Below the pieces are notes generated by a model. It worked only from the letters and a program-made list of their open reading frames with translations, was not told where the DNA came from and ran no database searches. A DNA stretch of 64,000 nt from Metellina segmentata. Its lineage: Eukaryota > Arthropoda > Arachnida > Araneae > Tetragnathidae. The stretch covers positions 16,826,298 to 16,890,297 of the forward strand of contig OX375879.1 in assembly GCA_947359465.1 (NCBI GenBank), given 5' to 3'. Made by a program: the position numbers and the translations under genes. Of this stretch, positions 24,301-39,300 are shown one piece after another (the first letter of the stretch is position 1; each line of letters starts with the position of its first letter).

Positions 24301-27300
24301 AGTGTTTCAAGAGGACCTGTAGCAAACATTTATTCCGCATATTTGAAAAGCGGAAAAACAATATCCGCTAAATCACAACGTGGACGAAAGTATGTGTTGT
24401 CTATCATTAAGCGACAGACTATCATTAAGGAGGATTGACTAAAAATAAGACCACAGCTTCAAAAGTTACTGCTGAAATGAATGTTGTGCTCACAAATCCT
24501 GCGAGTACCAAAACAATAAGGGAGCTCCGTAAGCAGGGTATTTCTTGCCGAGCTGTAATTCAAACACCTTTCATCAGTAATGCTAATGCCTGTAACAGGG
24601 AATAAGTGATGGTTTAAGTCATAAAGCCTGGACTATGGAGCAATGGAAGACAGTAAATTGGTCGAATGAGTCTCGTTTCCCACTTCTGGTCTGGCGAACG
24701 CCATCCAAGCCTATAATACAGACTGCTTGTTGCCAAGAGTGAAACATGCCAAGGGTTCTGTGGTGGTTTGGGCAGCCATGTCATGGTTTTCTGTTGGACC
24801 CCATGATTACTCTGCAAGGGCACATCAAGGCCAAGGATTTTGTGAACATTTGGGCCGATCAAGTCCATCCCATGTATACAAACCTTGTTCACCAATGGTG
24901 ATGGTGTCTTCCAAGCCGACAAAGACCTTGTTCACACAGCTCACATCGTCCAGGACTGGTTTTCTGAACGTGAGGATGTTTTGTTACATCTCCCCTGGCC
25001 TCCCCTGTCACCAGACCAAATATTATTGAATCTTTGTAGTCTACATTGGAGAGGATTGCGTGATTGCTATCGCCGTTATCTGAACTTGCCACCGTTTTGC
25101 AGGAAGAATGGTACAAGAGTCTCTTGGCAAGCATACAGGAACTGTATTTACCTATTCCGAGAAGACTGCAAGCTGTTTTAATGCCAACAATTTCCTACAC
25201 CATGTTAGGCATGGTTACATGTTTTGTTAGGTGTTTCCATATTTTTATCCTGTAGATTTCCTAGACTTTAAATTTGACTGTCTAAATCTCGTCTTTTGTC
25301 TAAAATGTTTATTGTGCTTGGGTATTAATTTAGGATGTCTTAATGTAGGGAAATAATTGTGCTACCTTTTGTAAGGTAGATATTGAATTCACTTTATAAA
25401 AATTTAGTATTGACAGGGACTGGCGATACTTGCACATAAAAAGTAACATTCTAAATGAATTTTTATTGAAGTTTTCCTTCAATTTAATAGTATTTATTAA
25501 AAGTTTAAATAAGTACGTGTTAAAATATTTTTAGTTAAATGTTTTATGAGGCAGATATGAAGGGGTTGACTGCTTGTGTTATTGTGTTGCATGCTTTCTG
25601 TGTTTGGAGAATTTTTTTGAATTGTTCTTTGTGTACTCAAAACCTGATAGCATCCATGTTTCTTGTTATTTAGTGTTCAACAAAATCTTTTCCCCTGCAG
25701 CATCGACACACCTGGCGTCATTCAGCGTGTATCCAATTTGTTCAGAGGCCATCCCGAGCTGATTGTTGGCTTCAACACATTCTTGCCCCCCGGTTATCGG
25801 ATCGAAGTGCAGCCCAATGAGCAGGTGCAGGTCAGCATCCCTGGGAGTATGGTTGGTGGTAGTGGTGTCGGTACAGGCCCCACGTCGCTCACCATTCATC
25901 CCGTTGGCCCTCCAAGTGCCACGCCAGCGATTCATCCCAGTCATCCGATTCAGTTGAACCATACGGGGCACTCAAACTCTCCGCACTCTTCTCCTGGGAA
26001 TTCCACGAACAAGGTGAGTTGTGAAGTGTACCTATTTCTCTGAAAATTTGTTATTACCCATGAGAGAACACTATCTAAAGTGAAGAAATCTCGTTTTTCA
26101 GTGAAAAGTAATTTTGCACTAACTGGACATCACAAACGTAATTCAAAATTAATCGCTAAGTGATTAAAAAAAAATTATAATGAAAACGACGTTTTGGCTT
26201 TTTACAAGTTCATACTAACTGAAAAATCAAAACTTTGCAAATAGCATAATTCATAAGAATTGTATCTATGTTCCACACTGATGTTTTAAAAAATTTTGTA
26301 CTGTTAAAATGTTGCATATACTTATTGGTAAAAGTTACAAGAACTTTTAAGATATAGCTGTTTTCAAACACTGGATAACTAAACACTCCAATCTGATGAG
26401 AATTTAAGGAAATGGCTCAGTTGTAGATTAAACTTGCTGTTTTCTATTTGTGACAAAAAGCAACAGTGATTTAAAGGCTTAATGTTTCAAAATTGATACA
26501 ACATAAATCTGAAAGATAAAATTAATTGAATATCAGGGTTTGAAAATTCAGAGCAAAAAGTCTAGCAAGCAATAAAAGCACTAAAACATTTTTTCTCAGT
26601 AACCAAAAGTACTCTACTTGGGTTCAATTGAAAATTTATTTTGTTCGTGTAAGTGTAGGGTTTTTTGATGACTTTGCATTCAAGTGCCTTTTTCCCCCCT
26701 TTAGATCGGGGGGGGGGGGGGCTCTACATTTTCAATCCAATAACCAAGATCCCTAGATGAGAGTTTACAGTAAATTTTTATTAAAAACATGAAGAAATTA
26801 ACTGCTAATGAATGGGCTGCAAATTTGTGTCCCTTCTGAACAAGAAAAGAAAGATGACCTTCAGCCTTCTGGTATCTATTAAAAAAAGTTACCACTGCCT
26901 CTCCACCGCAGGATTGAAAACTCGCTCTTTCGCTCCATTCTTGGACGGTTTCCCAAGAAAGTATCAGAAAAGTGCAAATATAATATGTTTTGTTTAAAAT
27001 TGTACTCAAAACAAGACAAGATTTTCTTTCGATGCAGCTATTTGTTCAGGGTGCATTAAGTGCCGATGTTGAAAAAAGTGAAATTTCTAATGCAAGTGAG
27101 CAGAACACGTACAAATTTTCAGTCTTCAGCCGTGAGGTTTTTTTAGAATACCTCTAAATGTGAATTTTTGCAGCTCAAGTTTTTTTTAACTTTCAATTTG
27201 GTTCCTGATATTTTTTTTGGGGGGGAGGGGGGAGATTATGATATTTTTGTTCCTTTTTTTGTTTGAACTGTCATATCTATAGCTTATTATTATTAGTTTT

Positions 27301-30300
27301 TTAATTTTAAAACATCACAGGAAACCTTAGAATGTACTTTTTTTTACGGTATAATTATTTTTGATATTGGTTAAAAATAAATTTGATGCGATTAAAAGTT
27401 TGTGATAAAAATTTCTGAATGTTGGGAATTTTTCATTATTTTTTGTTAAAACTGTCAAAATATATAGCTTAATACTAAAATTAGTTCAAATTCACTTTTT
27501 CAGTCATCTCATCCTGCACCTGTATCTAACAACCAATCACTCTCAACATCTCAAAATCAACATTCATTCAACCAGAACTCTCCTGCTCCTACTCAGTCCA
27601 GTGGTGGATCCCCTGGGGGCCATAGCCCAAACAGCCAACCCTCCAGCCAGCCTGTGGAGTTCAACCACGCTATAAACTATGTCAATAAGATAAAAGTAAG
27701 TATGGTGCAAAATATCTGCTCATGTTGTTTGAAAATAAGTGTTCAGGGGTGATAATTCTATGCAAATTGCACCAAGCTGTACCAAACACTTCTGTGATCC
27801 AGACTGCTTCCTGAAAGCACTATAGAGAAAATATGGCAAAACATCGGTTTTCATTTTGAAAAAATTGGATGAGCTGTGACTCTTCACCATGACACAATAA
27901 AATGAGCATACAGTACAAAGTCCTAAATCCGGATGTTTTGATAACCAGCGTTTTGTTTTTCTCACTTTTTTCCATTTTTAATGAACAAGGAGACAACCTT
28001 CACCTAGTTGACGAAACAACGCAAAAAAAAAAAAACCTGTACCTGTTCAGAGTAAATACCACACAGAAAAATTACATCTGTAAATTAAATCTGTTGCATT
28101 GTATTTTAAGTTTTTTATTTTTTTAATTATTCCTATTTATAAATCTGTTATTTTACTTTTGTGTGCAGGGGGATAGATCAAAAGGTTTTTTTAAACAAAA
28201 AATGCAAATAATCCAGAATGGCTTAAGTTCGAAGGTTTCCGGATTTTGGACTTAGTACTGTAACATTGTAATAAATAAAAATATGTGTGTATGTTTCGCA
28301 ACATTTTAGTTTAACTATCACCAATTCAATAAACTAACTGCAGATGGAAGCCGGGTTGCTTTTTCTACTATAAACAGCAACCTTGATTACCACAGCAGAT
28401 TTATTTGCAATTTTTTGCTACTTTTAATGGGCTTTTTTTAGCTGCAACTAAAAAAACCTTTTTTGCTGCTATTTTTGGTGACTCGCAACTTCTCATAGCA
28501 AAGAAAATCACCCAAGATTCCGGTTTTGAAAATTTCATGACGTTTGCAGAAGTTTTGGCATCTTTTTTCTTTTAGAAATCTCCCCCAAGTAAACATTTTT
28601 CTCGAATCTGCTTCAATTTGACAAATTTACCTGATCTAAAATGCATTGCTCTTGCTTCCAATTGTCAAAGTAACTTCCAAAAGGTGCTCTAAATCAGAAG
28701 CTAGTTATTAATGCCCAAGTGTCCCCTTGCTTTGGTTTTCGGTTAAATTCTTTGTGAGGGGCTTCAACTATCCTATACTCCAGTCCCAAACCAATGTAGG
28801 ATTACCTCCTTCTGTATTCCCATATGTCAAAACGAGGACTGGAGTTCCATGAATTTTTTTCTAAACTGGATGTTGAAACTATCGTTTTCTGAGATGCCTT
28901 GACTCGAGGCCCCTTTGGACCGCAGCTGTGTTGGAACGTTTTTTGTCCTCGAATATCAAGCAATAGGATTAAAATGTGATTGTGTTTGCTATAACTTCTA
29001 CTTTTTTCTGTGTGCTTTAGACTAATTTATTTCAATTATCCTAAAACTTTACAAATAGTTTGTAGTTGCTTTGTGCAGTTGCCAAATGTATAGGAATTTT
29101 ATGGCCTTGGTTTTTAATTGCCCTTCATTTCATGTTAAAATATTTAAACAATATATAACTTGTCTACATATCTCATTTCAATGTCAAATATATGATTTAC
29201 TCGCAGGTTTTTCAATAAATAGAAAATGCTAAAAAAGTGGGCCACAAAATTTTATCAAACTCTCCTAAATCTAAAATTTGCTATTAATTGGATCAGATTT
29301 TTGGTTATTAAAAATGATTTAAGAAGGGAACAATGAACTTCATTCCTTGTTATTTATTAGGAGGCACAATTGAATTTGAGAAACAAACCCCAATTTGGCA
29401 GTCTGAACGTTGAAACTACTCTTGAATTGGAATCGATTGTGATTTTTAGCTACATAATTTATTAAGTCCCCTTGCGAAGGGGTATCTGAAATTTGAGTGT
29501 TTTGAAGATGTGAGCGCCATTTTATCGTTAATGCTCATTCTTGTTATAACTTTTATCTGCTTGTAACCATTTGCATCAGAAATATTGAGTCTTGAATATA
29601 TCATTGAATGAAATTTTATTTTGTATCTGGTTAAGCTGTGCTTTAGTTTTAAGTTCTTATTTATGAGTTTTCTTTTATTTTCCTTTGCATTTGTAGAATC
29701 GGTTTCAAGGACAACCTGACATATACAAACAGTTTTTGGAAATACTTCACACATATCAGAAAGAACAGAGGAATTTAAAGGATGTAAGTTTATCACACTA
29801 AATCCTATCCCTGATGAGGTGCTTTTATTCTGTACACTTAATCTTCCTTTGCTAAACTGCTGATTGGGAAAGGAAGAAACAATTCTTTCAAAAATTTTTT
29901 GCAAGTACTCTTAATGTTTGCTTTTTCTTGGTAGGGTGTGCATTCTGTTACCAAACCATTGACTGAAGCTGAGGTATATGCTCAGGTTGCAAAGCTGTTT
30001 CAAAACCAAGAAGACCTTCTGCAAGAATTTGGTCAGTTTTTGCCTGATGCAAATGGTGCTGCAAATGCTCTTGTAGGCTTGGTATGTTTATAGTGCCAAA
30101 AGCAATCCTTGTATTCTATCTAGTTATTAATTTGTAAACTTGGTAAGCCCTGAGAAGTTCTAAAGTAGGCTAGGTTTTTCGACAGGTTTAGCTGTGGAAG
30201 CCTTCTGTCGCAACTGCTTTTGTGAACATGCATTGGACTTGCTGTCCCTGTGGGTGTTTATTACCACATACTTTAAACAGACGGTCGTGGCATAATTGGC

Positions 30301-33300
30301 CCTTTAGTAGCTGAGCGAAGCAAATTAGTTTTCTCGAAAAGCCCATTAACAAACCATTTGGATATGCAGTCATGGAAATGTGGAATTCAGATATCAGGAG
30401 GTTAATAGAAATAACATGCATGAGCACAATACTTACATGCCGACATGTTTCGAATTGCTAACTCTTAGATTTCTACCGAGTTAGATTCCGTACCACGGAG
30501 ATTAAAATTTACTGTGATAATGAATTCTTCGTTTTGTTTTCCTCTAGTTATGTATATATCAATCCAGGTCACAAAATGAAACGAGAAAAGCGTAGTATGT
30601 GTTGCATTAATGTCACAAAATCGCGTGTGACACTTCACATTCCTTAAACAGTTAGTGTGGTTTGGTGGGTGTTGCAAGTTCGATTCCTGTCGGGTTGTAT
30701 TACTCCTTGGGCTCATTTCTGTTCTTTTATGTCAGTGAAACTTGTGTATGCATGCATTTCTTGATGTCTGTCTTGTGCTTGGTGCAGCTTGGCCAAATAA
30801 GGCCCTTGTGCCATAAAATCCAACCAACTGAAACAATTAGCTGAAAATGTCACTTTTGAAAATATACAAATTAGCTATTTTGAACTCTTAAAAGTGTTGC
30901 GATTTTGTATTTTATGGATATGTGGGTGTTTAAAAATATTTTCATTTATGTTATACAAGAAGTGTATTATGCATTCCACTGGTCTGCATGTCATGACCCT
31001 GAGTTGCCAAGTGCTACGGAACTTCCGGAGTCCATCTGCTATAGCATCGAAAATCCACAACTCTGCATAATGTATGATTCACACCAGAAACTGCGTCGAT
31101 GCAGGGAAAGGGGAATTTTCCACTAACGGGGGAAATTTTAGTAATTCTATCAGTATATCGGTATTTTTTCTTATTAAAAGGTGGAAATTTTCACTTGCGG
31201 GGAAATTGTGTATTAGATTTTTGTTTCTATAATTTCAGGATAAAAACCTTTTATGTATAAATGTAATTTTTTATCCTTTATATATATGCATTAAAAAATT
31301 ATTTATGGTAGGAAATTTTATGACTTTTTAAAGAAAAATATGCCAGTCTTTCATTTTTGTCCTTTTTTGTGTTGCTCCTGAAGCAAACTCAAAACTCCTG
31401 AAATTTTATGAGAATGCTCCTGAAGCAGCTCAGAAAAGGTCGACAACACTGCACAACCCCATATTTTTTAAAAAACATTTCTGAACTTGTCATATTTAAC
31501 AGATAAGTATATGAATGAACACACATGTCAAATACCTGACATTTAAAAAATACCAAACTTGTACTCCTTTTTATGTTAATGCAATTAATTGGAAGTTGTC
31601 TCTTGTTTGCTCACCCAAAATTAAGTCTTGTCTCTGACATAAATAAAGAATAACTTTCCCCTGTTATGCTTTAACAATTATTAAACAGCTATTGTACAAT
31701 ACTAATGCTACATTTTTCCAATCCTTCCTTATCAGTTACTAAGTACATTTTCCCATCTAAAGTAATTAAATTTATTCTATAAGTTTTTATTTTGATTTTA
31801 TCAGTGCTTATTTGCATTTAATTGTCCATTTTGATTGTGCTCTCCTCCTTCAGCCTCAGACTATAAAAACTATCAGAGTGGAAACTTTTTAGAGAGAAAG
31901 TAACAATCTCAAAGCTGTAAGAGAGTTTAAACCAAATGTGTTGATATTGATTTTGTTTTAAAAGTAGAAGCAGTTAATTATACATTGTTTTTTTTTCCAG
32001 CAACCTCCAAAGCCTGTAAATAATGAACACAATAACACAGTTGTAAAAAAGCCGTTATTGCCACCAAAGCAATCTCCCCCTGCAAATAATCAAACAAAGC
32101 AGATTCAAGCAGTGAAACGACCTGCTGCGTCTGCACCATCACCACCCATTAAGGTATTCAAAAGCTCTTTTTTAAATATAATTTTAATCGTGAGTATTGA
32201 TGTATCTGCTAAATATTTTAGAATGTTCAGTTTCATCTTTGTATTTTAAATGCTCACTTCCTTCCACATTGCATGACACATGCAAATTATTTTCAATTAG
32301 CTGAAGTATCTAGCATTGTTGGGGAAAATCAACTGTAAATTTGTGGGAATATTTAGCCAATTAACATTATTGTTAAATGTAATTTAATGTTGCCCTATTT
32401 ATAACACTAGCAGTACCCACATTGCATTGCCCATGTCAAAGTTATGGTTTAAAAGAGTCAACCTCCCTGATTCCAACAACCTAATTAGACAGTAATAAAA
32501 AATTTGTAGAAATGATGAAATTAAATATTGCTATACTAAAGCAAAAAGCAAGAAAGTTCTTTTAAAAGCTCTTAACTGCACTGGTCCTTGGCTCCAATAA
32601 AAAAGAACAGTCATTCTTCCAATATACAATCTGTTATGAAAGGGAAAAAATAAAAAAAACCAATGAAATCAAAGTAGAATTCCAATTTCAGCTATTCCCT
32701 TTAGAGCAGTCCAGAAAAAAATCTAATACTTTAAAAAATTTCTTAACACCGATGATATCAAAGAATTGAAATTCTGATGCGACAATGATTTAAAAAAAAA
32801 AAGCAAGAAACAAATATAGATTATGTGACTCAAATCAAACAGCGCTATGAAAGGAAAAAATAACCCAAGATTCTTTGACCAGTGACGACGTTGAGGCCAG
32901 AGCTAAAGAAAAAAGCAACAGATATTTTCAGTGACTTGGTGCACGTCCAAAAACGAACACTGGACAAAACAATCCGTTATGAAAGGAAAAAATTAAAGAA
33001 ACAATGAAATCAAAAGAGAATCTGCAGATATTCCGATTTCAGCAACTCTGATAAAAAAAAATGAAGAAACGTGAATGGGAAAAAGGCAAAAGAAACACTA
33101 GATTTCATATTTGTCATTCTTAGAAAACCAAATATTAAAAATGGCCAATAAATTTTAAAATGTGGGCTTCTAAGTGCATTTAGTCACCTTTACGTTTACC
33201 AATGTACCAAATTTCAGGGCTGTAAGTGGTATAGATTGGTATTAAAACAGACACACAAACACTTCCTTTATCAATAGAAGATATTTTGTAATCCTTGATA

Positions 33301-36300
33301 ATGAAAACTCTTGAAATGATTAGTTCCCTGGGAAGGCTGTTGGCTTAAAGAAGTAACACACCATAAACTTCAAGGTACAACCGCTGTAATGGCCATAGTC
33401 TAAATTCTTTCTTGGCGCGATCATGGTACAGCTGCTGTAACGTCAGTAGTCTAAAGGTTAAGCTAGTGAAGGATCTGCTGAAAGGAGAAAAGATCAGACA
33501 AGAAACAAATATGCCTATACGTGAGTGACTAAGCATGTATAACCATTGTAGTTGAGAGCGTCATTTATCTTGAGTAATGTGCATGTAGAAACGGTAAAAC
33601 CCATTTAACATTGGACATCAGTCGCTCGGTTGGAAGACTGGCAGATTAGCAACTGGAGGGTTGCGAGTTCTATTCCAACCAAAGAAGTAGTGTAAACAGC
33701 AGCTGATGCATGTCAAATATGTTGTGTCCAAATGTTCCCATGTTGGTATGGTGTGGAAGTTTAAAGAGTGAGGTGCCAGCTCATAACCATGGTTCAAAAT
33801 GATGTGCTGTCTTCAGATCTTCCCGTTTTGGATTGATCCCGGACTATTGCCTACCCGTTGTGTTGCTCCAGTGCTGATGATTTTAAGTTATACTGAAGCT
33901 AGAAAAGTGATAAGCTTCAGGATTCAATGACATCAGTTTGAAATAGAGTTAATTTTTATATCCAGGCCAACAAATGTAAGACAAAAATTACTACTTCCTC
34001 AAGAGTTGAGTTATCACGCATTACTTTGGTCCAAGCTAGTTATAGTTTCTCCATTTCTTTATAAATAGGCAGAATTTCATTTATTAATGTTATAATGTTA
34101 ATGCTTTTTTTTGAAAAGGTATGTTCTCTGTTTATATTCTGTCATGTTACCTCTTACAGAAGCCAAAAATGACGAGTTTGAAGGATGTCACACTGTCAGA
34201 AGCTGGCAAGTATGGAACTTTAACCGAGTATGCATTTTTTGATAAGGTAAGGATATATTTAAGTTTATCTGTACGCTTATTTTTATCCTGAAATTTATCT
34301 TTTATGTTCTGCGTAACCCATTTGCTCTTATCCTAAACTTCTCATAACTATGTTTTACTTCTGCTATTAAACAGTGCTGTGATTGGTAATAGCTGGATTA
34401 GTAGAATGAAAAATGTATACTACATTTCATAACAATTTGAATTCTTGTAAAACTTAAGGAATCGGGAAGTCGTGCAAATCCTTAGTGTAACCTTGAAGGT
34501 TATACAATCCTAAAATCCATTAGGCAAGTGAGAAAAAAGATCATAAAGTATTTTATTTGAATGATTTTTACTTTTGTTGCTATAAACTGCAAACTGAAAT
34601 AGACTTTCAATGAGGGAAAAGTGAAAGGTTATCACGCAAGGAGCACTTCTAGCCCGTTTCTTCACTACTTGACTATCAAAATATTTTTTTTTATCTATGA
34701 ATTAATTGACTTGATCAATTATAGTGTCCACGCAGTGAGTTAAAACCAAGACGCCAAATAAATTTTAAGTTAGAATTAAAATATTACAATCTAGGGATAG
34801 TAACTTGATCGAAGAGATCAAGTGAAAGCGAGTACAGGATCAATCAAGTGAGAGCGGGAATTATTTTATAACAGATTGCAACCGCTTTTATAATAGTATG
34901 AAAGATCACGTCACAAGTTTTGCATAATCGTGACAAGATTTACATATTAATAATCAATTGTCAAAAAAAACCTAACTCTAAAAAGTCAAATCTTGAGTTA
35001 TATTAAATTGGGTGGTTCAGAAGCTGCGAAGTACGAATTATTAAATATGGCTCTAAAATTTAGAAAAAAGGGTAAGGTTTTTGCTAACATGAACGACATT
35101 TGAAATATACTTATCCGAGCCTCAACTCTCAAAATGAACTTGTTCAATGACACGAGCTGCTTTGGCAACTGTCCATGATAGTTACCCTATTTGGGATTGG
35201 CTTCACATCAGTTATGGAGTCATTCTATTTGGTAATGCTGGTGCTAGCAAGACTGCCACGGGTGACTTTTTAGTGCTATTTTTCAACTTTAGCAACTAGC
35301 AGTATCTTTTTAAGCAAAATCTTCTATAGCCCCAGGTTTGGAGTTTTCAGGGACTTTCGAAAATTCAACGGTCATGGAAAATTTTGTTCCCTTCTTAAAG
35401 TGAACTATCAACTAAGTGCCAAACACCTCTACATATTGCTGGTCAATGAAACTGTTTTTGAAGACCCTGCAACAAAAATGTAACTGCCTGAGGTAACCAA
35501 AACTGCAACTAAAGCTACTGTTCCACAAGTGCTTTGCCTGGCAGTCCTGAGCTAAGTTTTATTACTAATGACTTTGATGACTCCTAGGCTTTACTGAATA
35601 TATATAGGCTTCAGCAGCCTTCTGTGTCTGAATTCGCATGGAAATGAAGCTAAATCTTCATTTTCCTTATTCAACATGCTTCACAGGTTCCTCTCTTAAA
35701 TACCAAACAGTGAATGAATTAAAACAAAAAAAATCATAAACGAAACCAAGATACCTCTTGAAAAATGGACTTGCCTCATGGATAGAAATAAACACATTCC
35801 TTGTGATTTCTCCAAAGCCATTGGGGTTACCTGTTTCTGGAACTTATAAGACGTGATTACCTCAAGCACACCTATTCCAAATCAATGACCTATTCATTGT
35901 GTGGACATAACATGACTGGATAGCATTATTTCCATTGCTAAAAAACATTGTTAATTCTTCCTTCACACCTGTGATGATCAGAGTATTGTATTGAATGGCT
36001 TGCCACTTTATGCTGGAGAAAGTGACTGGAAGTAGAATTAAAATAATATTTGTTTTAAGAAATTGTCTAATTTTATAAAATAACTCAGGATAAACTTCTT
36101 TTAAGCTAAGGAAAATCCATGTGTTATCTAACCATCCTTCAGGAAAATGATATGTTAAAGTATAATCCTTTAAGTATTGATATTATGGATATGATTAAAT
36201 GTAACCTATTTAATGAATTCTGCTTCAATTTCCATGCTCTAAATGCATTATATATTCTTCTATTTATATACTAGCCTGTTGTGTTGCTCTAGTATGACAA

Positions 36301-39300
36301 CTAAAAAAAATTACCAATCTTCTATTTATAGGTACGAAAAGCATTAAAGAGCCAGGAAGTGTATGACAATTTCTTGCGCTGTTTGATCATCTACAATCAA
36401 GAACTGATCACCAGATCAGATCTAGTTTTAATTGTTACTCCATTTCTTCAGTAAGTTGGTTTTTTTCTTAGGGTTAGTTAAAATACCGTTTTTTCAGTTA
36501 TTTATTAGAAGCAACTGAAAGTTCTCAACGCTTTGACTACCATAGTATCAACAGTAATGTTCCGATTTGAATATAGAATTTTTCTGATTAGAGCGTCAAT
36601 GTGGTGGAATTTTAAAGAGAAGACCCCTTGTTTGATGCAAAGGTCACGTTTAAGCTGGTTTACAATGGAATTTCAAATCCGTCCCACTCCTGACATCAAA
36701 GACATTCCTAGAAACTGTCCTACTTTTAACATCAAGATCTCGTGGCGTGTTAGCAACACCAATTTTGTTTTTCACCAGGAGTCTAAAAGATCAAAGGACT
36801 GGAACATTTTTGGGGGACATTTCTCCACAACAAAATGCAGTGTGAAAATGTTCATTCTTTCGCCCTCTCTGCCTTTCGCCTCCCCGTGGATGATGTGGTC
36901 TGGTTTCTATCTGACATTTTTCCCTCATCGCTAGTATTTTGCCTATAACACAAAGGGACAAGAAGAGTGCTCACTCCCTTTGTGTTGTCAACAAAGTAAA
37001 TACATTGGAGTGGGTTGAAATTGGGGTTGTAAAACATCTTCCACACAAATTGCTGCTGTACATGTATAGTAAACTGCAGCTGCAATTGGATAAAACTTTT
37101 TATCTTTGCATTACCTGGTTTTTAAAATAAAGTTTTTGTAAATTCCGTGTTCTGCAAGCATGATGGGGATTGCCAATGTAGACCTGATGGTTTTGTTGTA
37201 GGTGCAGAGAATATAACTGTCCATCTCCCTGTATTTAGCATTTTGTTTCCATTTGTGTTTATGCTCCATTGTAATTCAAGTACACTAAGCAGCCAATTTT
37301 GGCAACTGTGGAGATGGTGATTGTTAAAATTCACAAATTTTTCAATTCACGTGATTCTTTGGAATTGATATTTGATGGAAGTAAATATGAGAAAGAAGAA
37401 TGCATGTACTATTGAATGCCAGTTGGATCTTCAAAGATGGTGATTGAATATTTAAGAGGAAACTTTTTTCTGTTAAAAAGGAGTACACCTAATTCTGTTT
37501 TTGCACACAATTTCTTACACTAATTTGATTTAACATTATTTTAAAATATATATTTCATTCTCTTTTTACACTAGTCAATATTTAACATGTGTGGTCGAAA
37601 CCAATTTCTAAGAAATTTTTATGGCATAGTTGTATTATTTCTAGTGTATACATTTTGAAACGCATGATTTTGTTTACCAATGTATACGTCTTGGTATCTG
37701 CCATCAACGTTTTTATTGAATTTGACATTTACGTCATACTGTGTCATCGTTTCATCTCATTAAGTTTATTTTAGACCCCGATGAAAAATGTCAGATTTTA
37801 TAAGTAACGAGGCGTACAGGATCCTGTCAAAAAGTACAAGCCATTACTAATTCTAGATGGCTTTATTTTTTTATTACAAAAAGTACTGATGTCATAGTCA
37901 TATTGATGTGTGGAAGAAATTCTCAATTATGGATTTATCAATTAAGTTGGATTATGGAAAGCGGTTTTACCACAATGTGTAAAATGCCAAGATCTCATCA
38001 TCCTTAATACAACCAAATTTCCCAACATCATTACAATGGCACACAATTGGTGGAGAAGGATTCGATGATCTATTTGAAGATATTGATGAATTGTTAGTCA
38101 ACAATGATCTAAGGGAGATGATATATTAGAGGTTGTCTTTAATACTAATCCCACTGAACGTAGTGATAGTGAAGAAAAGGATCCTGTTTTTACAATGTGG
38201 CAACAAAATCCTCGAAAAAAAGTTCCCTGATATTACAATTCCTTTAAGAAATGTCGTGATCCTTAATTGGTATCGATATACAGTATCCACACAACAATAT
38301 GTTTAAATATTTAGGGTCAGGTGGGGCAAAAGGATCATTTTCCACAAATATTTTGTATTTTTTCTCTTCAGATAATTTAAACTGCTTTTTGTAAAGGTTG
38401 GAACTCTTACGATAGTAATTGAAAAAAACTGGAGAAAAAATACAAAATTCTTTTATTATGAACATTTTACAACTGACCCTACATTAACCTACTATACATC
38501 AAAATCAAATACAAATTTTCATTTGGCGCATTTCTTGTAGCGAGTTATGGCAACCCATCTATTACGGTTATTGTGGTCTTCATGGCAACCTCGATGAACA
38601 GAATCTTGGAATTTTCGTTTTGATTATTCTAGAAAGTTCTTTCAAAATCGGTTAAACTGCTGTTTGATTTCATTGGTTCATTTGAAATAATTCTTTTCTT
38701 GGCAACTTAAGAAGTGTGCCAAAAAAAAAATGTCAAATTCTGCGAAAATGCAATTGCAAGCAAAAAAATATATAAATTTAATGCACAAAAAAAAACACAT
38801 CATTAGTTTTCTAATATCACACCACAAGTTGTATTGCCAGCTTCACGGCAATCAGACGTTGTTGTGGCTGCAGGAAAAAAACGGTGTTTATCATGGTGTT
38901 CGAAAATTTCGACGCAAGTGTACTTTATTCTAATTACAATTTCGGCAAATACGATTGATTTGATTCTCAAAAGTATGCGTAATCACCCGTCTCAAAAAAA
39001 GTCAAACTATAATAGTTGCAATTAAAATGTCAAATTTTTTTATTTGATTTTTGTGAAATTTGGAAATTTTCTGATATTTCCAGAATTAAAAAGTTTCCTG
39101 ATTTCCCAGTTCTGTTACCACCCTTTTCTAAATGCAAATTTAATACAGGTTTGGAACTGGCCAGAGAATTGGGTAATCATTTTGTCAAACATGACCATAA
39201 TGAAGAACACACTGGGACGTTTCAACGTGAACTCGAGTTGTTGATAGCCTCTGGCAGAGAATTTTAATGGCCTAACCAAAACACGATAACCCAATGACTA

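Larger units (their letters stand above)
22025..25700 (+). other. SIN3 intron 5
   Basis: Holds the tandem repeat (22201-22960) and the Tc1 pseudogene (24048-25253). The stretches 23311-24047 and 25254-25700 show nothing recognisable apart from the acceptor TCCCCTGCAG. Confidence 0.6.

Noticed and set aside
24614..25134. Minus-strand open frames of 81-102 codons
   Set aside because: They are shadows of the + strand Tc1 transposase remnant.
25663..25971. Minus-strand 101-codon open frame
   Set aside because: Antisense shadow of the SIN3 PAH1 exon at 25701-26013.
32635..33050. CRISPR-like or satellite array
   Set aside because: Three loosely similar modules with uneven spacing lie inside a Helitron; no constant repeat length and a eukaryotic context.
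36533..36934. 133-codon open frame as a gene
   Set aside because: No domain, no splice context, and composition suggests a repeat. It lies inside a SIN3 intron.
37860..38240. pogo/jerky-like transposase tail ([16 protein letters not shown] near 38065)
   Set aside because: An acidic run alone is weak; I saw no catalytic or DNA-binding motif and the frame breaks on both sides.
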